From Turnera subulata (Eukaryota > Streptophyta > Magnoliopsida > Malpighiales > Passifloraceae): a stretch of DNA of 64,000 nt. The notes under the pieces are model-generated. The model ran no database searches. It saw only the letters and a program-made list of their open reading frames with translations, and had not been told where the DNA came from. The DNA is taken from contig JAKUCV010006249.1 of NCBI GenBank assembly GCA_028386065.3, forward strand, positions 31,021 through 95,020, written 5' to 3'. This document shows positions 11,267 to 23,365 of the stretch, piece by piece (position 1 is the stretch's first letter; the number at the start of each line of letters is the position of its first letter). The translations under genes were made by a program, and so were the position numbers.

Positions 11267-12279
11267 TGAAACGCCCTGACCCGTATTTACCAGTCACAGT
11301 AAACACGTGCCGAAATTGTTCTTATTGATAAGCAGACAGTACAAAGGTGACGAAATACAATACAACATCAAATCCAAATACAACATCTGTCACCCGTCCT
11401 CAAAGACCATTATTTTGCATCAAACTTTTCAAATCAAAATAGTAGCGGATAAAAGACATAGCAACAGAGGCAAAGTCACAACACGACAGCCTCAAAGACA
11501 CATGATAAGCATATAGCAGCCATAAAAGCATATGTGAGACACAACAGCGAAATTCTTTAAGATGAGATGCATCGGAGGTATGGATCCGGAGTCTGATGGA
11601 GAAGATACAGCAACTGGCCGAACCTCGTACCTGTACTACGAGCAACTCATCCTACATGATGAAACCACGTAGGCGAGGGGTGAGTCCAAAATGCTCATCG
11701 GTACAATAATGTACAATCATGGATAAACAGAAATATGCAAGCAACCATAATACCACAAGGTGGATTCATAGGCAAATACAGAAGAATAACTGAATCAAGA
11801 CTGAGCCAAGGCTAAAAGAAAATACTATAAATTCCAATTTTTTTATCTTCAGGGCCCTGTCACAGTTACGCTAGGGTCGTACCAGGTTATCAATTTATTT
11901 CGGGTGCCAGATCAAAACAGATCCCGGGATCAACATCCCAAAAAATCAAACCGAGATAAATATCCCAAATATCAACTCAAGGACAGGTATCCTTATCACA
12001 AGTAACCCGATCATGGCCACCACAAAACAGTCTCTAACCATCCGGTCGTACCACTACTTTCCACGTGACACTTAAGTCATCATCACAATTCCAATTATCC
12101 AATTTCTCAAGTTATTCAACTTAGACCATAGTTAACAGACCAAACGTATACTAACATCCAAGAAATCACTGAGTTCAATCACATGATTCAAACCATCAAC
12201 AATTCAATCACGAGGCGACGAGGCAGGCGAGGCGACGTACGGTGGTGGCTGCGGTGGTGCGAGAAAGCACGAGGGAGAG
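11267..12279 (-). mobile_element. TG..CA element copy C3 (reverse orientation, truncated)
   Basis: Begins on the plus strand with TGAAACGCCCTGACCC, the reverse complement of the C-family 3' end. It contains the reverse of the conserved block before the terminal exon-like part (CTCACCCCTCGCCTACGTGG near 11660-11680, then CTACTACGAG...). A tandem GGCGACG/GGCGAGG block sits near 12210-12240. It is interrupted at 12280 by a Tat-type LTR. The rest of the element was not found, so its length here is partial. Confidence 0.6.
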
Positions 12280-12950
12280 TGTGAACACCCAAATTTGACC
12301 CACGAATGTTTTGCTAAAAAATTAGATTCCAAGCATGCTTAACTTAAGGTTAATGAGATGATTTGATTTTAAGTCAGGGCATGATAAGAATTTAATTTAG
12401 TAGAATTAAGGTACATTTCATTTCATTGCCTGGGCTCTTTTAGTTGTCTTTAATTCAATTTATGATGATTCATTTTTGGGTTAGGAATGGGGTTAAGGGT
12501 CCAAGTTAATGGATTCTCCAGAGCTTAGTTAGGCCTATAAACACTTTACTTGCAGACTAATTTTAGTTCTGATTTTCATGGAAAATCAGAATCAAATCAC
12601 CCTTTAATTGGCAAAGGTGTTTTTGGTATGATTTTGTTTAAAATGAGTGTTAATGTGTAATCAATCAGTTATGGAATGATTTAGAGGAGTAGTAATCAAG
12701 TAATTGAGTGATTTTGGGTTGATTAGGGGTTGACTATGCGGTAGGATCAAATCAGGGCTGAGTTAGGGGGATTGGGGGTTCGAAAATGGAAAGAACGAGT
12801 GACACGCGGGGTGACCGGCGGTCCTCTCGCGACGACCGCCAGGTGGGGGCGGTCCTCCTCACATGACCACCGGCACTGGTGGTCATCCAAAGGAGGAAGG
12901 CTTGAGTGCTATTGTACAACTGTATCCAGACCTCACTGATAGGCACTGGC
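12280..12950 (+). repeat. Tat/Ogre-family LTR fragment (plus orientation)
   Basis: Starts TGTGAACACCCAAATTTGACCC, the same start as the LTRs at 25121 (minus) and 51150 (plus). Further shared features are a sentence of short imperfect inverted words (GACCGCC, GGCGGTC, CACCGGCACTGGTGG) at 12805-12890, matching 24420-24500 of the complete LTR. Similarity stops near 12950, about 670 bp into a 1.76 kb LTR. The preceding 5 bp are GAGAG; no partner duplication was found. Confidence 0.6.
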
Positions 12951-13829
12951 ACTACAAAATCAAGTTAAAAGTTTAATAGTGTTCAAGTGAGAATTATTCA
13001 TCTTACCACTCAAGATTTTGCAGCGACAAAATGATTTGTTGGTTCTATTCTAGGATGCTTGAAGTGACATTCATATGTAAACTGTAAAGAAATAATCATA
13101 AAAGTGGGTGTTCAAATAAGGCATTTGGTCAAATAGTAGGATGTGGTGATTTCTTGTCCAGTTCAATATCCAAATAACACACTATGAATCTGAAGATAGG
13201 AGACCCAATTTTATTAGAAAGAAAAGTGTTACAGGGAGTCCGAATGAGCAGTAAATCGGACCCCTAATCCTAAGTTTAAAATCCTACGGGTTAACTACTA
13301 TCAATAAAAAAAAATCCTACGGGTTAACAGGGTATTAGAGGCCTCCTCGTAGGAATTAGAGGCCTCCTCATAGGCATAAAGTGTGGGGTATGGTCGGTGA
13401 TGGTGAAGTTGGGTCGGCAAGGGTTGTTTGAGGGAAAAGTCATCTTAAATTAGGGCTAAGAGTGTAGGAGATGAAAAGAAAAATATAAAGGAAGCTAGGG
13501 AAGTAAAATCGGTACTAGGTGTATGGATGTCTAGAGCTTGAATGTTTTTGGTGCGGAAAATATGGGGGTACGGGTGTGTATTTATAGGCTCTAGAGGCGG
13601 TGGAAAAAGGGTTGTTGGTGCCGACTTCTAGTCCTATGGTACTAGGAATCCTCCTCAAACTAGTATTCAAAGTGGGTGTGTACTAGGAATCCTATTTCTC
13701 CAAGGATTAGAAAATCCCTAAAAATAAAATAAAGACTAAATCCTAATCCTAAAAACTAAAGGAATACTAACCTACATATATTTGGTGGGTGTAGGACTAA
13801 CTAAAAAAAATCGCAAAAGGGTTCCCCCA
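12951..13829. other. Unassigned AT-rich region, possibly old LTR
   Basis: No coding sequence. Direct repeats AATCCTACGGGTTAAC (13278 and 13312) and GAGGCCTCCTC (13340 and 13361) are visible. A reversed TATA-like TATTTATAGG near 13577 suggests a minus-strand promoter. By position it could be the 3' LTR of the minus-strand Athila element, but I see no convincing similarity to that element's 5' LTR (19170-20982). Confidence 0.3.
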
Positions 13830-14115
13830 AAAAAATTGGAGTCGGCACATGGGCTCCCTATGCTCGGGTCGGTGCTGCTGCGGGCAAGCCTTTGGTGCGT
13901 CTCGGGCGCGGCTTGGGACTCCTTGGTGCGTTGTTTGGCGCGCCTGCGGGTGCGTCGATTGGTGCACCTGGGTGCTCTCGGGTGTGTCCGTCCGGGCTGG
14001 TTGGTGCGCCCTGACCTGCGCATTGGAGCGCCTTGGTGCGTGCTGATGCGCGGGTTGGTGTGCCTTTCCTAGCCCGTGGGCGCGGTCCTCCTTGTGCGCC
14101 ACGGTGCACTAATCG
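13830..14115. repeat. GC-rich GGTGCG short-repeat block
   Basis: About 285 bp of strongly GC-rich sequence in AT-rich surroundings. It contains many spaced copies of TTGGTGCG or close variants (GGGTGCGT, TTGGTGCACC, TTGGTGCGCC, CTTGGTGCGT, GGTTGGTGTG). The composition opens long reading frames in several frames on both strands, so none is credible as a gene. It lies just before a T-rich stretch (14130-14215). Confidence 0.55.
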
Positions 14116-14669
14116 GTATATCCTATCCCAAACTTTTTTGTTTTTCGATTTTTTTGTGTTTTTCTGATTTTTTTTGTGATTTTCTATTTTTCTTTTTATT
14201 TTTATCTTGTTAATGAATTATGAAAAAGTGAAAAATCCTAGGGTGCTAGAAAAATAAAGAAAATCCTAAAAACTAATCCTAAAAATTGTCTCCTCTAATT
14301 TAGCCTAGTTTGTTATGAGCTTGCCATCAGAACCTAAGGGTAAGTGCTAAATGTATATGAATGCATCAAAACAAATAAAATCCAACAAAGAACTCAAGAA
14401 ATCATCACACAAATTACGCAGAAAAGTAAAAGTTGAGTTTAAGAAAAGCTTCTCTGTTTAATTTGATGAAGAATTCGTCTTGACCCTTCCAATGTGGTTG
14501 ATCTCTCCTCAAAAAATTCTTTCTTCTTGCAATCTGCATAGACTCGAAAAACAAAAACAAAAATTAATAAAAATAAAAGACTCAAAACACTAAACTACCT
14601 TAAATTGTGGGTTGCCTCCCACACAACGCTTCTTTATTGTCGTCTTAGCTGGACTGGATGGATGGGCGG

Positions 14670-17260
14670 TTATGGTGGATCATGAAGCTTTTCGGTGAAT
14701 CGCCTCCCATAAAAATTGCCTTGATACTGGACCTGGTCATAATTGCTCTCATCTCTCAGAATGTATCCCATGCGATATAGATAATCAACGAACTCGGAAA
14801 ACCAAGGAGATTTCTTTGTAGAAATCGCATTCACCATGGCGAGGTAACCGTGCGGCAGTGCGTCATTGATCGGCCTCTCCTCTTCTTGCTTTTCGTCTTT
14901 CTCCAATTGCAATCTTGATAAATGATCAGCAACTAAATTCTCCATTCCTTTCTTGTCCTTGATCTCTAGGTAGAATTCTTGCAACATAAGAATCCATCGA
15001 AGAAGTCGTGGTTTCGCATCTTTCTTCTGGAGCAAATACTTCAATGCAGCATGGTCCGTGTGAACAATCACCTTGGAACTGAAAAGGTAACTCCTGAACT
15101 TGTCAATTGCGAATACAACAGCTAATAACTCCTTGTCCGTAGTTGCATAATTAACTTGAGCATCATCTAGAGTCTTGCTTGCATAATAAATGGCGTGCAT
15201 CTTCCCATCTCGGTGTTGTCCTAAGACTGCTCCTACAGCATAGTCGCTTTTATCACACATTATCTCAAACGGAAGTGAATAATTAGGGGGTTGAATGATG
15301 GGTGCCGAAATCAGCTCCTTCTTGAGCTTGTCAAATGCTTTCATACAGTGTTCATCAAAGACAAAAGGCACATCTTTATTCAAGAGATTAGTAAGAGGTT
15401 TGGCCACCTTTGAGAAATCCTTAATGAATCTTCTGTAAAATCCGGCGTGTCCAAGAAAACTGCGGATCGCCTTGACTGAATTCGGTGGAGGTAAGGTCTC
15501 TATCACATCTATCTTGGCTTTGTCTACTTCAATCCCACGTTCGGAAACTAAGTGTCCAAGAACAATTCCTTCTTGTACCATAAAATGGCATTTTTCCCTA
15601 TTAAGTACCAAATTAGTCTCCTCACATCTTGCAAGTACCTTTGATAGGTTAGATAAACAATCTTCAAATTTCTTTCCGTAGACGGAAAAGTCATCCATGA
15701 AAACCTTCATAATCATCTCTATGTAGTCAGAGAAAATTGCCATCATGCATCTCTGAAAAGTGGCTGGTGCGTTGCAAAGCCCAAAAGGCATCCGTCGATA
15801 AGCAAAAGTTCCATACGGACTTGTGAACGTCGTCTTCTCTTTATCATTCGGGTGTATAGGTATCTGAAAGAATCCCAAATATACGTCCTAATAGCAATAA
15901 TAAGAGTGCTTAGCTAGTCTCTCATGCATTTGATCAATGAATGGCAGTGGAAAGTGATCCTTGCGCGTAGCACTGTTCAGCTTCCTATAATCAATACACA
16001 TTCTCCATCCTGTAACAGTCCTCGTCGGAATCAACTCGTCATCCTTGTTCTTGACCACTGTCATTCCTCCTTTCTTCGGTACCACATGACCTGGGGCTAC
16101 CCATTCACTGTCAAAAACGGGATAACGAATCCCTGCATCAAGAAGCTTAAGAATCTCCTTTTTCACAACTTCCTTCATATTCTCATTAAGCCTCCTTTGA
16201 CTTTCAATGCTCGGTTTGCTACCTTCCTCAAGCAAAATCCGATGCTTGCAGAATGTAGGACTAATTCCCTTCAAGTCCTCAACAGAATATCCAATAGCTT
16301 TTCTATGCTTCCTAAGCACATCAAGTAGCATCTCCTCCTCTACTTTACTCAACTCGGCATTGATGATAACAGGATATGTAGAGTCGGGACCTATGAATGC
16401 ATACCGTAGCTTAAATGGTAATGGTTTCAACTCTAACTTTGGCGCTCTCCGAACGTCATTTTTCTTCTCTTCTTCGATCAACTCATAGCTCTTGTCTTTG
16501 GTCGCTTCCAATGGTGGCGTGGATTGAAAAATTTCTACACTTTGGGCAATCTCCAAATCGTCATCATCAGTAGTGCCACTCGTCACCAAGCAATTCAAGA
16601 GTGGATCTTCACTACGCGCTACTTTGCTCACTTCCTTCACGGCATCATCAATAAAATCAACTCGGAAACAACTGTCTTCTTCAAGTGGTCCTTCAGTTGC
16701 TCGAAAGACATTGAACTCGATTTTCTCATTTCCATTCCTTAGGGTAAGCTTTCCATCACGAACATCAATTTGAGCTCCAGCAGTAGCTAAAAACGGCCTC
16801 CCAAGAATAATCGGCATTTGAAAATCAATCTCCATATCGAGCACCACAAAATCGACTGGTACAAAGAACTTCCCAACCTTGATTGGAATATCCTCCAAAA
16901 TCCCCACTGGATATTTGACAGATCGATCCGCAAGCTGAAGAGAGATAGTAGTCGGCTTCATATCTCCAATGCCGAGCTTCTCAGCAATTCGCTTTAGAAT
17001 AAGACTAACACAGGCTCCCAAATCACATAGAGCTCGCTCAATGCACATAGAACCAATATTGCAAGGAATAGAGAAACTTCCAGGGTCCTTCAGTTTCGGC
17101 GGCAGCTTGTTCTGCAGGATTGCAGTGCACTCCTCCGTCAAAGCCACTGTCTCGTAATCTTCTAGCTTCCTTTTCCTGGAAAGAATTTCCTTGAGAAATT
17201 TAGCATAAGCAGGCATTTGAGAAATTACTTCAGTAAATGGAACATTAATGTGCAATTTCT
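14670..17260 (-). pseudogene. pol: Athila A1 pol: protease, reverse transcriptase, RNase H
   Basis: From 17255 down: aspartic protease region with SLILKRIAEKLGIG and RSVKYPVGILEDIPIKVG; then the RT N-terminus (VPKKGGMTVVKN, WRMCIDYRKLNSATRKDHFPLPFIDQ). An in-frame stop at 15890-15888 interrupts the RT palm. The second block (from 15878) carries [25 protein letters not shown], the catalytic FMDD at about residues 60-63, [17 protein letters not shown], then RNase H ([34 protein letters not shown]). The block ends at 14670 without integrase. The gag-to-pol junction also changes frame. The sequence resembles Athila RT rather than Tat or chromovirus RT. Confidence 0.9.
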
Positions 17261-18999
17261 TTAAATGTTCAAGAAATCTCCTGAATTGTTCGTTTTTTTG
17301 TTCTGTTGAAGTCGTTGAGGGAATGGAACCGGTGGTTCATAAGCTCTGACTTCAGGCCATATCTCCTTCGGTTGCTCTCTTTTCTGCTTCGCTAGCTTCC
17401 AATTGGGAATCCACTTCTCTTGCTCTTGCTTCTTCTCCTCTGCTCCCTTTTCAGGTAACTGCTTCTCTACTTTCGGTTGTTCATCTTCTTCTTCTTGCTT
17501 AATGATGGTGTCGGCTCCATCTTCTTTAGGTGGATAGGGATTTTCTAATTGCTTGCCGCTTCTCAGTGCTACAGCTTTGACTTGCTCTCTCGGATTAACT
17601 GTGGGTTGTCCCGGTAGGTTTCCTGGTGTCCTCATGATCGCCTCTGCTTGCTGCGCAAGTTGCATCTCAAGCATCTTCGATTGAGTCTCCATATTTGCCA
17701 TCCGATTGTTGAATCCTTGCATCATCTCCGTTTGCATACGTTGAGTCTCCATTATGGCTTTCATCATAGATGTAAGATCCATGTCTTGATTCTTCGGAAT
17801 TTGCATGCTTGAACTCTTCTGCCCATAATCGTTCCTTTGAAAACCGCCTTGCTGGTTCGGGTTGCTCTCCCTCCATGAGAAATCAGGATGATTCCTCCAT
17901 TCCGGATTGTTTGTGTTGGTGTAAGGTCCACATTGTTGTTGGCGTTGATGAATGTAGTTCATCTGCTCAATCGTCAACTCGTCTGCGGCCGGAAAATTCT
18001 TAGAATTGTGTCCAGCACCTCGAAATTTATCACAAATTAAACTCGGCATAACAGCAGCAACACATGATTTCACCTGCTGATTCAAAGAATCTAGCTTCGA
18101 ATTAAGCATTGTCACTGTCTCCACTTTCAAAATTCCAGCTACTCGCTTGTTGTTTGATCGTGAAAAGCTCTGGTAACTATTACTCGCCATCGTCTCCAGC
18201 TTCTGATACGCCACATCGGGTGCTTGGGCCATGAATGCCCCTCCTGAAGCTGCGTCCAAACTCATGCGCAAAGGCTCATTTAAACCATTAAAGAACGATT
18301 GAACTACAAGCCATTCGGGTAATCCATGTTGTGGGCATCCTTGAATAAGATCCTTGTAACCTTCCCATGCTTCATAGAAACTTTCTCCATCAAATTGAGT
18401 GAATGATGTAATCTTGCTCCAGATACGTGCTGCTTTATCAGGTGGATAATAATTGGCAAGAAAAGCCTTTGAAGGCTCTTCTCACGTCTTGTATGTTCCA
18501 GCTGCTCCTAACTTCAACCACTTCTTAGCCTTGCCTTGCAAAGAAAACGGGAATAATTGAAGTCGAATTGCATCATCAGTCGCCCCATTGATCTTGATCA
18601 AATCACAAATCTCCGTAAACGTCTGTAGATGTTGATTTGGGTCCTAAGTATCCAAGCCTCCAAATTGTTCCTGTTGCACCTTGTGAATGAGTGCTGTCTT
18701 CAATTCGAAATTGTTGGCATTGATTGCTGGCCTTGCAATGCTCGACTGCACGATATCCAAACTCGGTGTTGCGTAGTGACGCAATGTTTTGTTTCCTTCT
18801 TCTGCCATGATGACTGTCTCAAAATTTTCTGCTACAACTTCTGCTTCCTCTTTTATTTCAGTGCCTTGAAGAAACTCTACAGGCTCTACGACTTGCTTCT
18901 GCTTTCGCTTGTTCGCGTGCAGTTGCTTGTGTAATGTTCTCTCGATCTCCGGATTGATCTCAGGAACTGGACTCGATTAAGCACCGCGTCTCGTCTTGG
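17261..18999 (-). pseudogene. gag: Athila A1 gag
   Basis: The longest open part (18271-17261) encodes the C-terminal gag with a zinc-knuckle-like CDKFRGAGHNSKNF, a Q/M-rich helix (about residues 150-210) and a charged K/E-rich tail. Upstream the same frame runs from an ATG near 18999 through the retrotrans_gag core (IRLQLFPFSLQGKAKKWL, FYEAWEGYKDLIQGCPQHGLPEWLVVQSFFNGL). It is broken by three in-frame stops near 18978 (TAA), 18645 (TAG) and 18482 (TGA). The product would be capsid/nucleocapsid of the element, now non-functional. Confidence 0.85.
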
Positions 19000-19142
19000 G
19001 CATCAACCAAAATCAAAAACACTAAATAAAAAATAAAAACAAAAATCGATTAAATTAAATAAAAGGAAATAAAAAGAAACTAATGCAAAAAATAAAACCT
19101 AAAGTAATCTAGCTGCATTCTCAATAGTATTAAAACCGTTTG

Positions 19143-19161
19143 TTCCCCGGAAACGGCGCCA
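19143..19161 (-). other. Primer-binding site of Athila A1
   Basis: Minus-strand TGGCGCCGTTTCCGGGGAA lies 8 nt inside the LTR end at 19170. This is the form typical of Athila elements (commonly TGGCGCCGTTGCCGGGGA). It fixes the element's orientation and LTR edge. Confidence 0.8.
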
Positions 19162-19169
19162 GAAAAGCT

Positions 19170-20982
19170 TGATGCATTTTATTTACACGTGACTTTTTCA
19201 AATTTATAATTCTTGATCAATTCACAACATGACACACAAATAACTCACGAGTAAACGCAACCATTGTTAACTGCAAGCGCACAGTGTACTATGTAGTGTA
19301 GTAGTCTAATCAAGGTCGATCCACAGAACAAGGGAAATAAGTACTACCTAATGTCACAACTTATAATTATCTGGGAAAATCAAATAAAAGATGGTGTAGG
19401 GTGATGTCGACTAGGCTAGAAGGAAAAGAAATAAAATTGCAAACTTAATCTAAAGTGAAGTTCTATCAATATCGGGGTTCACACAATTACTATCTAGGTT
19501 TATTATGCATGGAGTCGATTTCAAGATTGATGTGTGATTTTGGGCAATTGTTTCTAATGTCTTAATCCTCAGCTCTCGCATGTTGAATCAAATATTCAGC
19601 AAAGATTACTACCTAGCTCTCGCATAGCCCAGCATCGATACTAAACTCATTAAGCACAAAACAATCAATCAAACCCTAAGAAACTATCAGCTCTCGCATA
19701 TTTTAGCATCAATCAATCTATGTTCTTCTAGGTATCATCATATAAATCACACAGCTCTCGCATGTTGCAGTCAATAAGAATCAATCCAAAGTAGATAATA
19801 AAATTCGGCACACATAGATTGAACAATCAACACAATCAGTTGAATAAACATCAATTTGTAGATAATAAAACCATAGAAGTAATTGGCTACATCCCTAATC
19901 CTAGATTAGAGAATTAGTTCATCTCAATAAAATAGCAATCAAACATATTTTCACAAGAATTCATCAAGTAAACAATTAAACAGAAAGAAAATCGAATAAA
20001 AGAGAGAGTAGTGAAGTCAGGTAGCCGATTTGTGTTGGTGATGATGGCATCGACTTGTGCTCCTCTGGTGATGACTTCTGATGCAATTGGACTGGTGATT
20101 CTATGACTCTAAACCTTCAATTCTTGCTGGAAAAATGTTGAATTATTGTGGGGAATAACCTTTGAAATTGGATGAGGAATTCGGCACCACCTAGAGGTTC
20201 CAAAAGAGTGACAACCCTACCCCTACTAGTGTGTGTGACCTAATAGCTAACCAATTCGGCAGAGCTTCGCCCTCTGACTTCTGCCTCCTGAATATGTCGA
20301 CCTAGGGGGTCCTTTTATACTGTATTTAACTGCTTCAAGTTGGTGGGGCTCTCCTTCTATGAATGGAAATTGAATTCTTGACTTGCACTCCAAGTTGGAC
20401 TTTTGCCTATTTTTTGAACCGAATTTTGGACGCCACTTAACTCCTAGAAGACGTCCGAATTGGGCATTGTGATCTTCCACAAAGTTCTAGAGAATTATCT
20501 CAGCTTTCTTTTTGCAAAAAGAACTCTTCAATTGGACTCTTGTAGCTTAAGATATCGCTGAAAAACTGCGTCTTGGTCGGCACAGAAAAAATCTGCATCC
20601 TGGACTGGATTAAAATAATTACTTCTCCTTGTAGACTTGTCCAAATATTATGAAAATTAGTACATAGAAAGATCTGGAATTCTAGTTTTGACTCCGATTG
20701 GTCTCACTTAATTTCGATGCCTAGAACTCCCGAAATTATCAAAATAGCCGGCTGTGCTCACTGCAGAAAGTTTCGTAAATTGGGCTTGGTTTCCAAACTT
20801 GGCTAAAAAGCTTCCATTCTTCAATAAGAAACGATAAATTCCTGATAAAAACACTTAATCAAAAAAATTGAAGTACTAATTGACATAATGCATGAAAACA
20901 CACAGTAATATAAAGATTATACACATAATCGACCAAGAATACACAGTAAAAGCCATTCAAAACCATCATAAAAACACTAACA
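19170..20982 (-). repeat. 5' LTR of Athila A1 (about 1.8 kb)
   Basis: On the plus strand it starts TGATGCATTTTATTTACACG just outside the PBS and ends near CACTAACA at 20982, where Tat pol sequence begins within a few bases. It contains four or five scattered copies of AGCTCTCGCAT (19571, 19616, 19689, 19752 and nearby). A reversed TATA-like TTTTATACTG is near 20312. The upper edge is uncertain by about 10 bp. Confidence 0.65.
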
Positions 20983-20983
20983 T

Positions 20984-22314
20984 TTAGATGTTATCGGGCT
21001 TCTCCAACAAGTACTTAATTAGATCCATTCTAGAGATGAGTAGTACCTCAAAGGATATGAAATAATGCCTCAACTTTTGACTGGCCCAAGTTAGGGCTAC
21101 ACAAGCTTTCTCCACCATGGTATAATTCAATTCGTATCCGTTTAAATTCTTGCTCAAGTAGTTGATGGCTGCTTTAATTAAGGAATCTGGTAAGTATTGG
21201 GCCAGCATTGTGCCCATGGCCTCCTCGGTGATGGTCAGGTAAAGCAATAATGGTTCTCACGGCCTTGGAGGTTGAAGGATAGGTGGGTTAGATAAGTATT
21301 CCTTCATTCGGTCAAAGACCTCCTAGTATTCGCTATTCCATTCGGCGGCCGCTCCTTTCTTAAGAAGCCGGTGCATGGGGGCGCAAACACTAGATAGCTG
21401 AGAAATGAAACGACTGATATATTGAACCCGTCCAAGGAAGCCTGGGATTTCCTTCTCGTTCTTTGGGATAGGCATATCTTGGATTGCCTTGATCTTGGAT
21501 GGATCCACCTCTATTCCTCGTTCACTCACCATATAACCTAACAGCTTGCCTGCTTGAGCACCAAATACACACTTCTGCGGGTTGATCCTCATGCCAAATT
21601 CCTGACACCTTTCAAAGAATCTTCTCAGATTACCCACGTGGGACTCCCGGGTCTCGGATTTTACTACCATATCATTGACGTAGACTTCAACTTCCTTGTG
21701 CATCATGTCATGCAAGAGTGTGGTGACCATCCTTTGATATGAAGCTCCCGCGCTGATTAATCCAAAGGGCATCACCTTATAACAAATTGTTTCCCATTCC
21801 ATTCGGAAAGATGTTTTATGTTTATCCTCCAATGCCATCTTCACTTGATTATATCCTGAAAATCCATCCATGAAGGATAATAGTGCGTGTCCAGCTGTGG
21901 CATCTACCAGCAAGTCAATATGCGGTAATGGGAATTCATCTATAGGGCAAGCCTTGTTCAGGTCTCGATAATCAACGCACATCCTCACCTTCCCATCCTT
22001 CTTCGGAACAGTACAATATTGGCCAACCATTCCGGGTACTCAATTACTTATAGAAATTCGGCCCGGATTTGCTTCTCCACTTCTTCCTTTACCTTCAGCG
22101 CCCATTGGGGTTGGAGTCGGCGTGCCTTCTGCTTTACAGGTTTAGTATCTGGAAAAAGAGGAATTTGGTGTTGTGCGAAGGCTGGGTCAATTCCGGGCAT
22201 ATCTTCATACGACCAAGCGAACGCATCTACTAACTCTTTGATTAGGCCTTTAAGTTCTTCTCGGATTGGATCGTCTAGGACTGTGCCAATTTTTGGTGAT
22301 TTTTGGATCATCAC
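20984..22314 (-). pseudogene. pol: Tat/Ogre Ty3/gypsy pol: reverse transcriptase and truncated RNase H
   Basis: Minus strand. 22314-22048 gives the RT N-terminal part (DAFAWSYEDMPGIDPAFAQHQIPL, KQKARRLQPQWALKVKEEVEKQI). 22030-21323 gives the palm (VPKKDGKVRMCVDYRDLNKACP, FPLPHIDLLVDATAGHALLSF, FGLISAGASYQRMV). LNKACP and HDMMHKEVEVYV are typical of the Tat/Ogre lineage. The catalytic box reads YVND instead of YVDD, so the copy is catalytically dead. 21247-20984 is RNase H (NYLSKNLNGYELNYTMVEKACVAL) cut at LLEKP by the Athila LTR. Stops and frame changes separate these blocks. Confidence 0.88.
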
Positions 22315-23344
22315 TAGTTCCTAGGTTGATTTCGATGGATTCCGAAAGTTCATTCATCTCATTACATTCACATTCATCATGCTTGCAAGAAATATTGTCA
22401 CAAAGAATATCCAAGTAGCGAAAAGAGTGCCTCATCTTATTATAATGTGATAGGAAAACATCATCACTCTCAAGAGTGTGTGAGGAAGAAAGGCTAAAAT
22501 CCAGGGAGTCACCATTCGACCTTTTTAATTGAAGCTCATCTCCACTATCGGATTCAGACCTTGTTGATTCATGGGTGACACACGGTCCTGCTTCTTTTTC
22601 TACATCAAACGTTGGTAGCATGATGGATTGTTTGTGCCACTCCCAATTAGTACACAGTTTCTTGACATTAAATGCTCCTTGTCCTATGGGCTCTCTCACC
22701 ATCTTTTCATTACTGTTGTCCTCGCCGCTCTAGAGGGGTTCCATGTCCTTCGTCTCCTGCTCCTCTAGCATGGAGCATGTCTTGGTTAGATCGTCCGCCC
22801 AATTTTTGGTCATATTGGCCTGGTAACCCAAAAGGCAAGTGTGAGGGCCTCAAGTACCTATATGTTTTTTTCCTTGCTCTCGACACACCCATCCCCTTTT
22901 TTTTCTTCTTTTTTTTTCCTTTTTTCTTTTTCCTTTTTTTTCGTTTTATTAACTCGAAAGAGGCATTCTATTCACATGTTCTTGAATTAATTAATAGACA
23001 TTCTTGTGCAGATACCACGTATTGAGTCATTATGCATGGGATGCTCAGGGTATGCAGCTGGTTGGGGGCTAAAGAACCATCGCTAAGGGATAGCTTGGTC
23101 TATTCACATGTGACGTAGGACCTCGCGTGAGGTCGCTGGCCTATTAACCCTTATCATTCCTAAATGGCGAGAAATGATTTCACTCTAGCCGATAACCCTG
23201 TAGAACGGTATGTACTGGACTAGGATCCCCTCACCCTCTTTTGGTAGTGGCTTCACAGCATAATAGATGAATACAGGGCACATATATGACAAATAAAAGG
23301 CATGTACTAATCAATGATTGCACATGATCTCTTAAACCCTCTAT
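22315..23344 (-). other. Tat/Ogre element interior upstream of RT, decayed
   Basis: The minus strand between the PBS (23363) and RT. An open stretch from 22702 (REPIGQGAFNVKKLCTNWEW...) resembles the acidic, low-conservation segment before RT in Tat/Ogre elements, with charged and Ser-rich sequence. A long plus-strand pyrimidine/T run occupies 22890-22945. Gag and most of the protease were not recognised, implying an internal deletion between the PBS and pol. Confidence 0.5.
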
Positions 23345-23363
23345 GTCCCCAGTGGAGTCGCCA
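23345..23363 (-). other. Primer-binding site, tRNA-Arg type, of the Tat/Ogre element
   Basis: Minus-strand TGGCGACTCCACTGGGGAC, the form commonly seen in plant Tat/Ogre elements and complementary to a tRNA-Arg 3' end. It starts 2-3 nt inside the LTR edge at 23366. Confidence 0.8.
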
Positions 23364-23365
23364 AT

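Larger units (their letters stand above)
14590..20982 (-). mobile_element. Athila-type Ty3/gypsy retrotransposon (element A1), decayed, no integrase
   Basis: Read on the minus strand: LTR (20982-19170), PBS TGGCGCCGTTTCCGGGGAA (19161-19143), gag (18999-17261), protease/RT/RNase H (17260-14670), then the GGGTTGCCTCCCACA motif (14608-14622) that often follows Athila coding regions. Integrase is absent: RNase H is followed within about 200 bp by that 3' motif. The element sits in the RNase H region of a Tat/Ogre pol (its sequence stops at about 20984). No matching 3' LTR was recognised. Confidence 0.8.

Noticed and set aside
13782..14109. Five overlapping open frames on both strands
   Set aside because: All are by-products of the GC-rich GGTGCG repeat block.
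12951..14340. 3' LTR of the Athila A1 element
   Set aside because: Position fits, but I see no clear similarity to the 5' LTR at 19170-20982; left unassigned.
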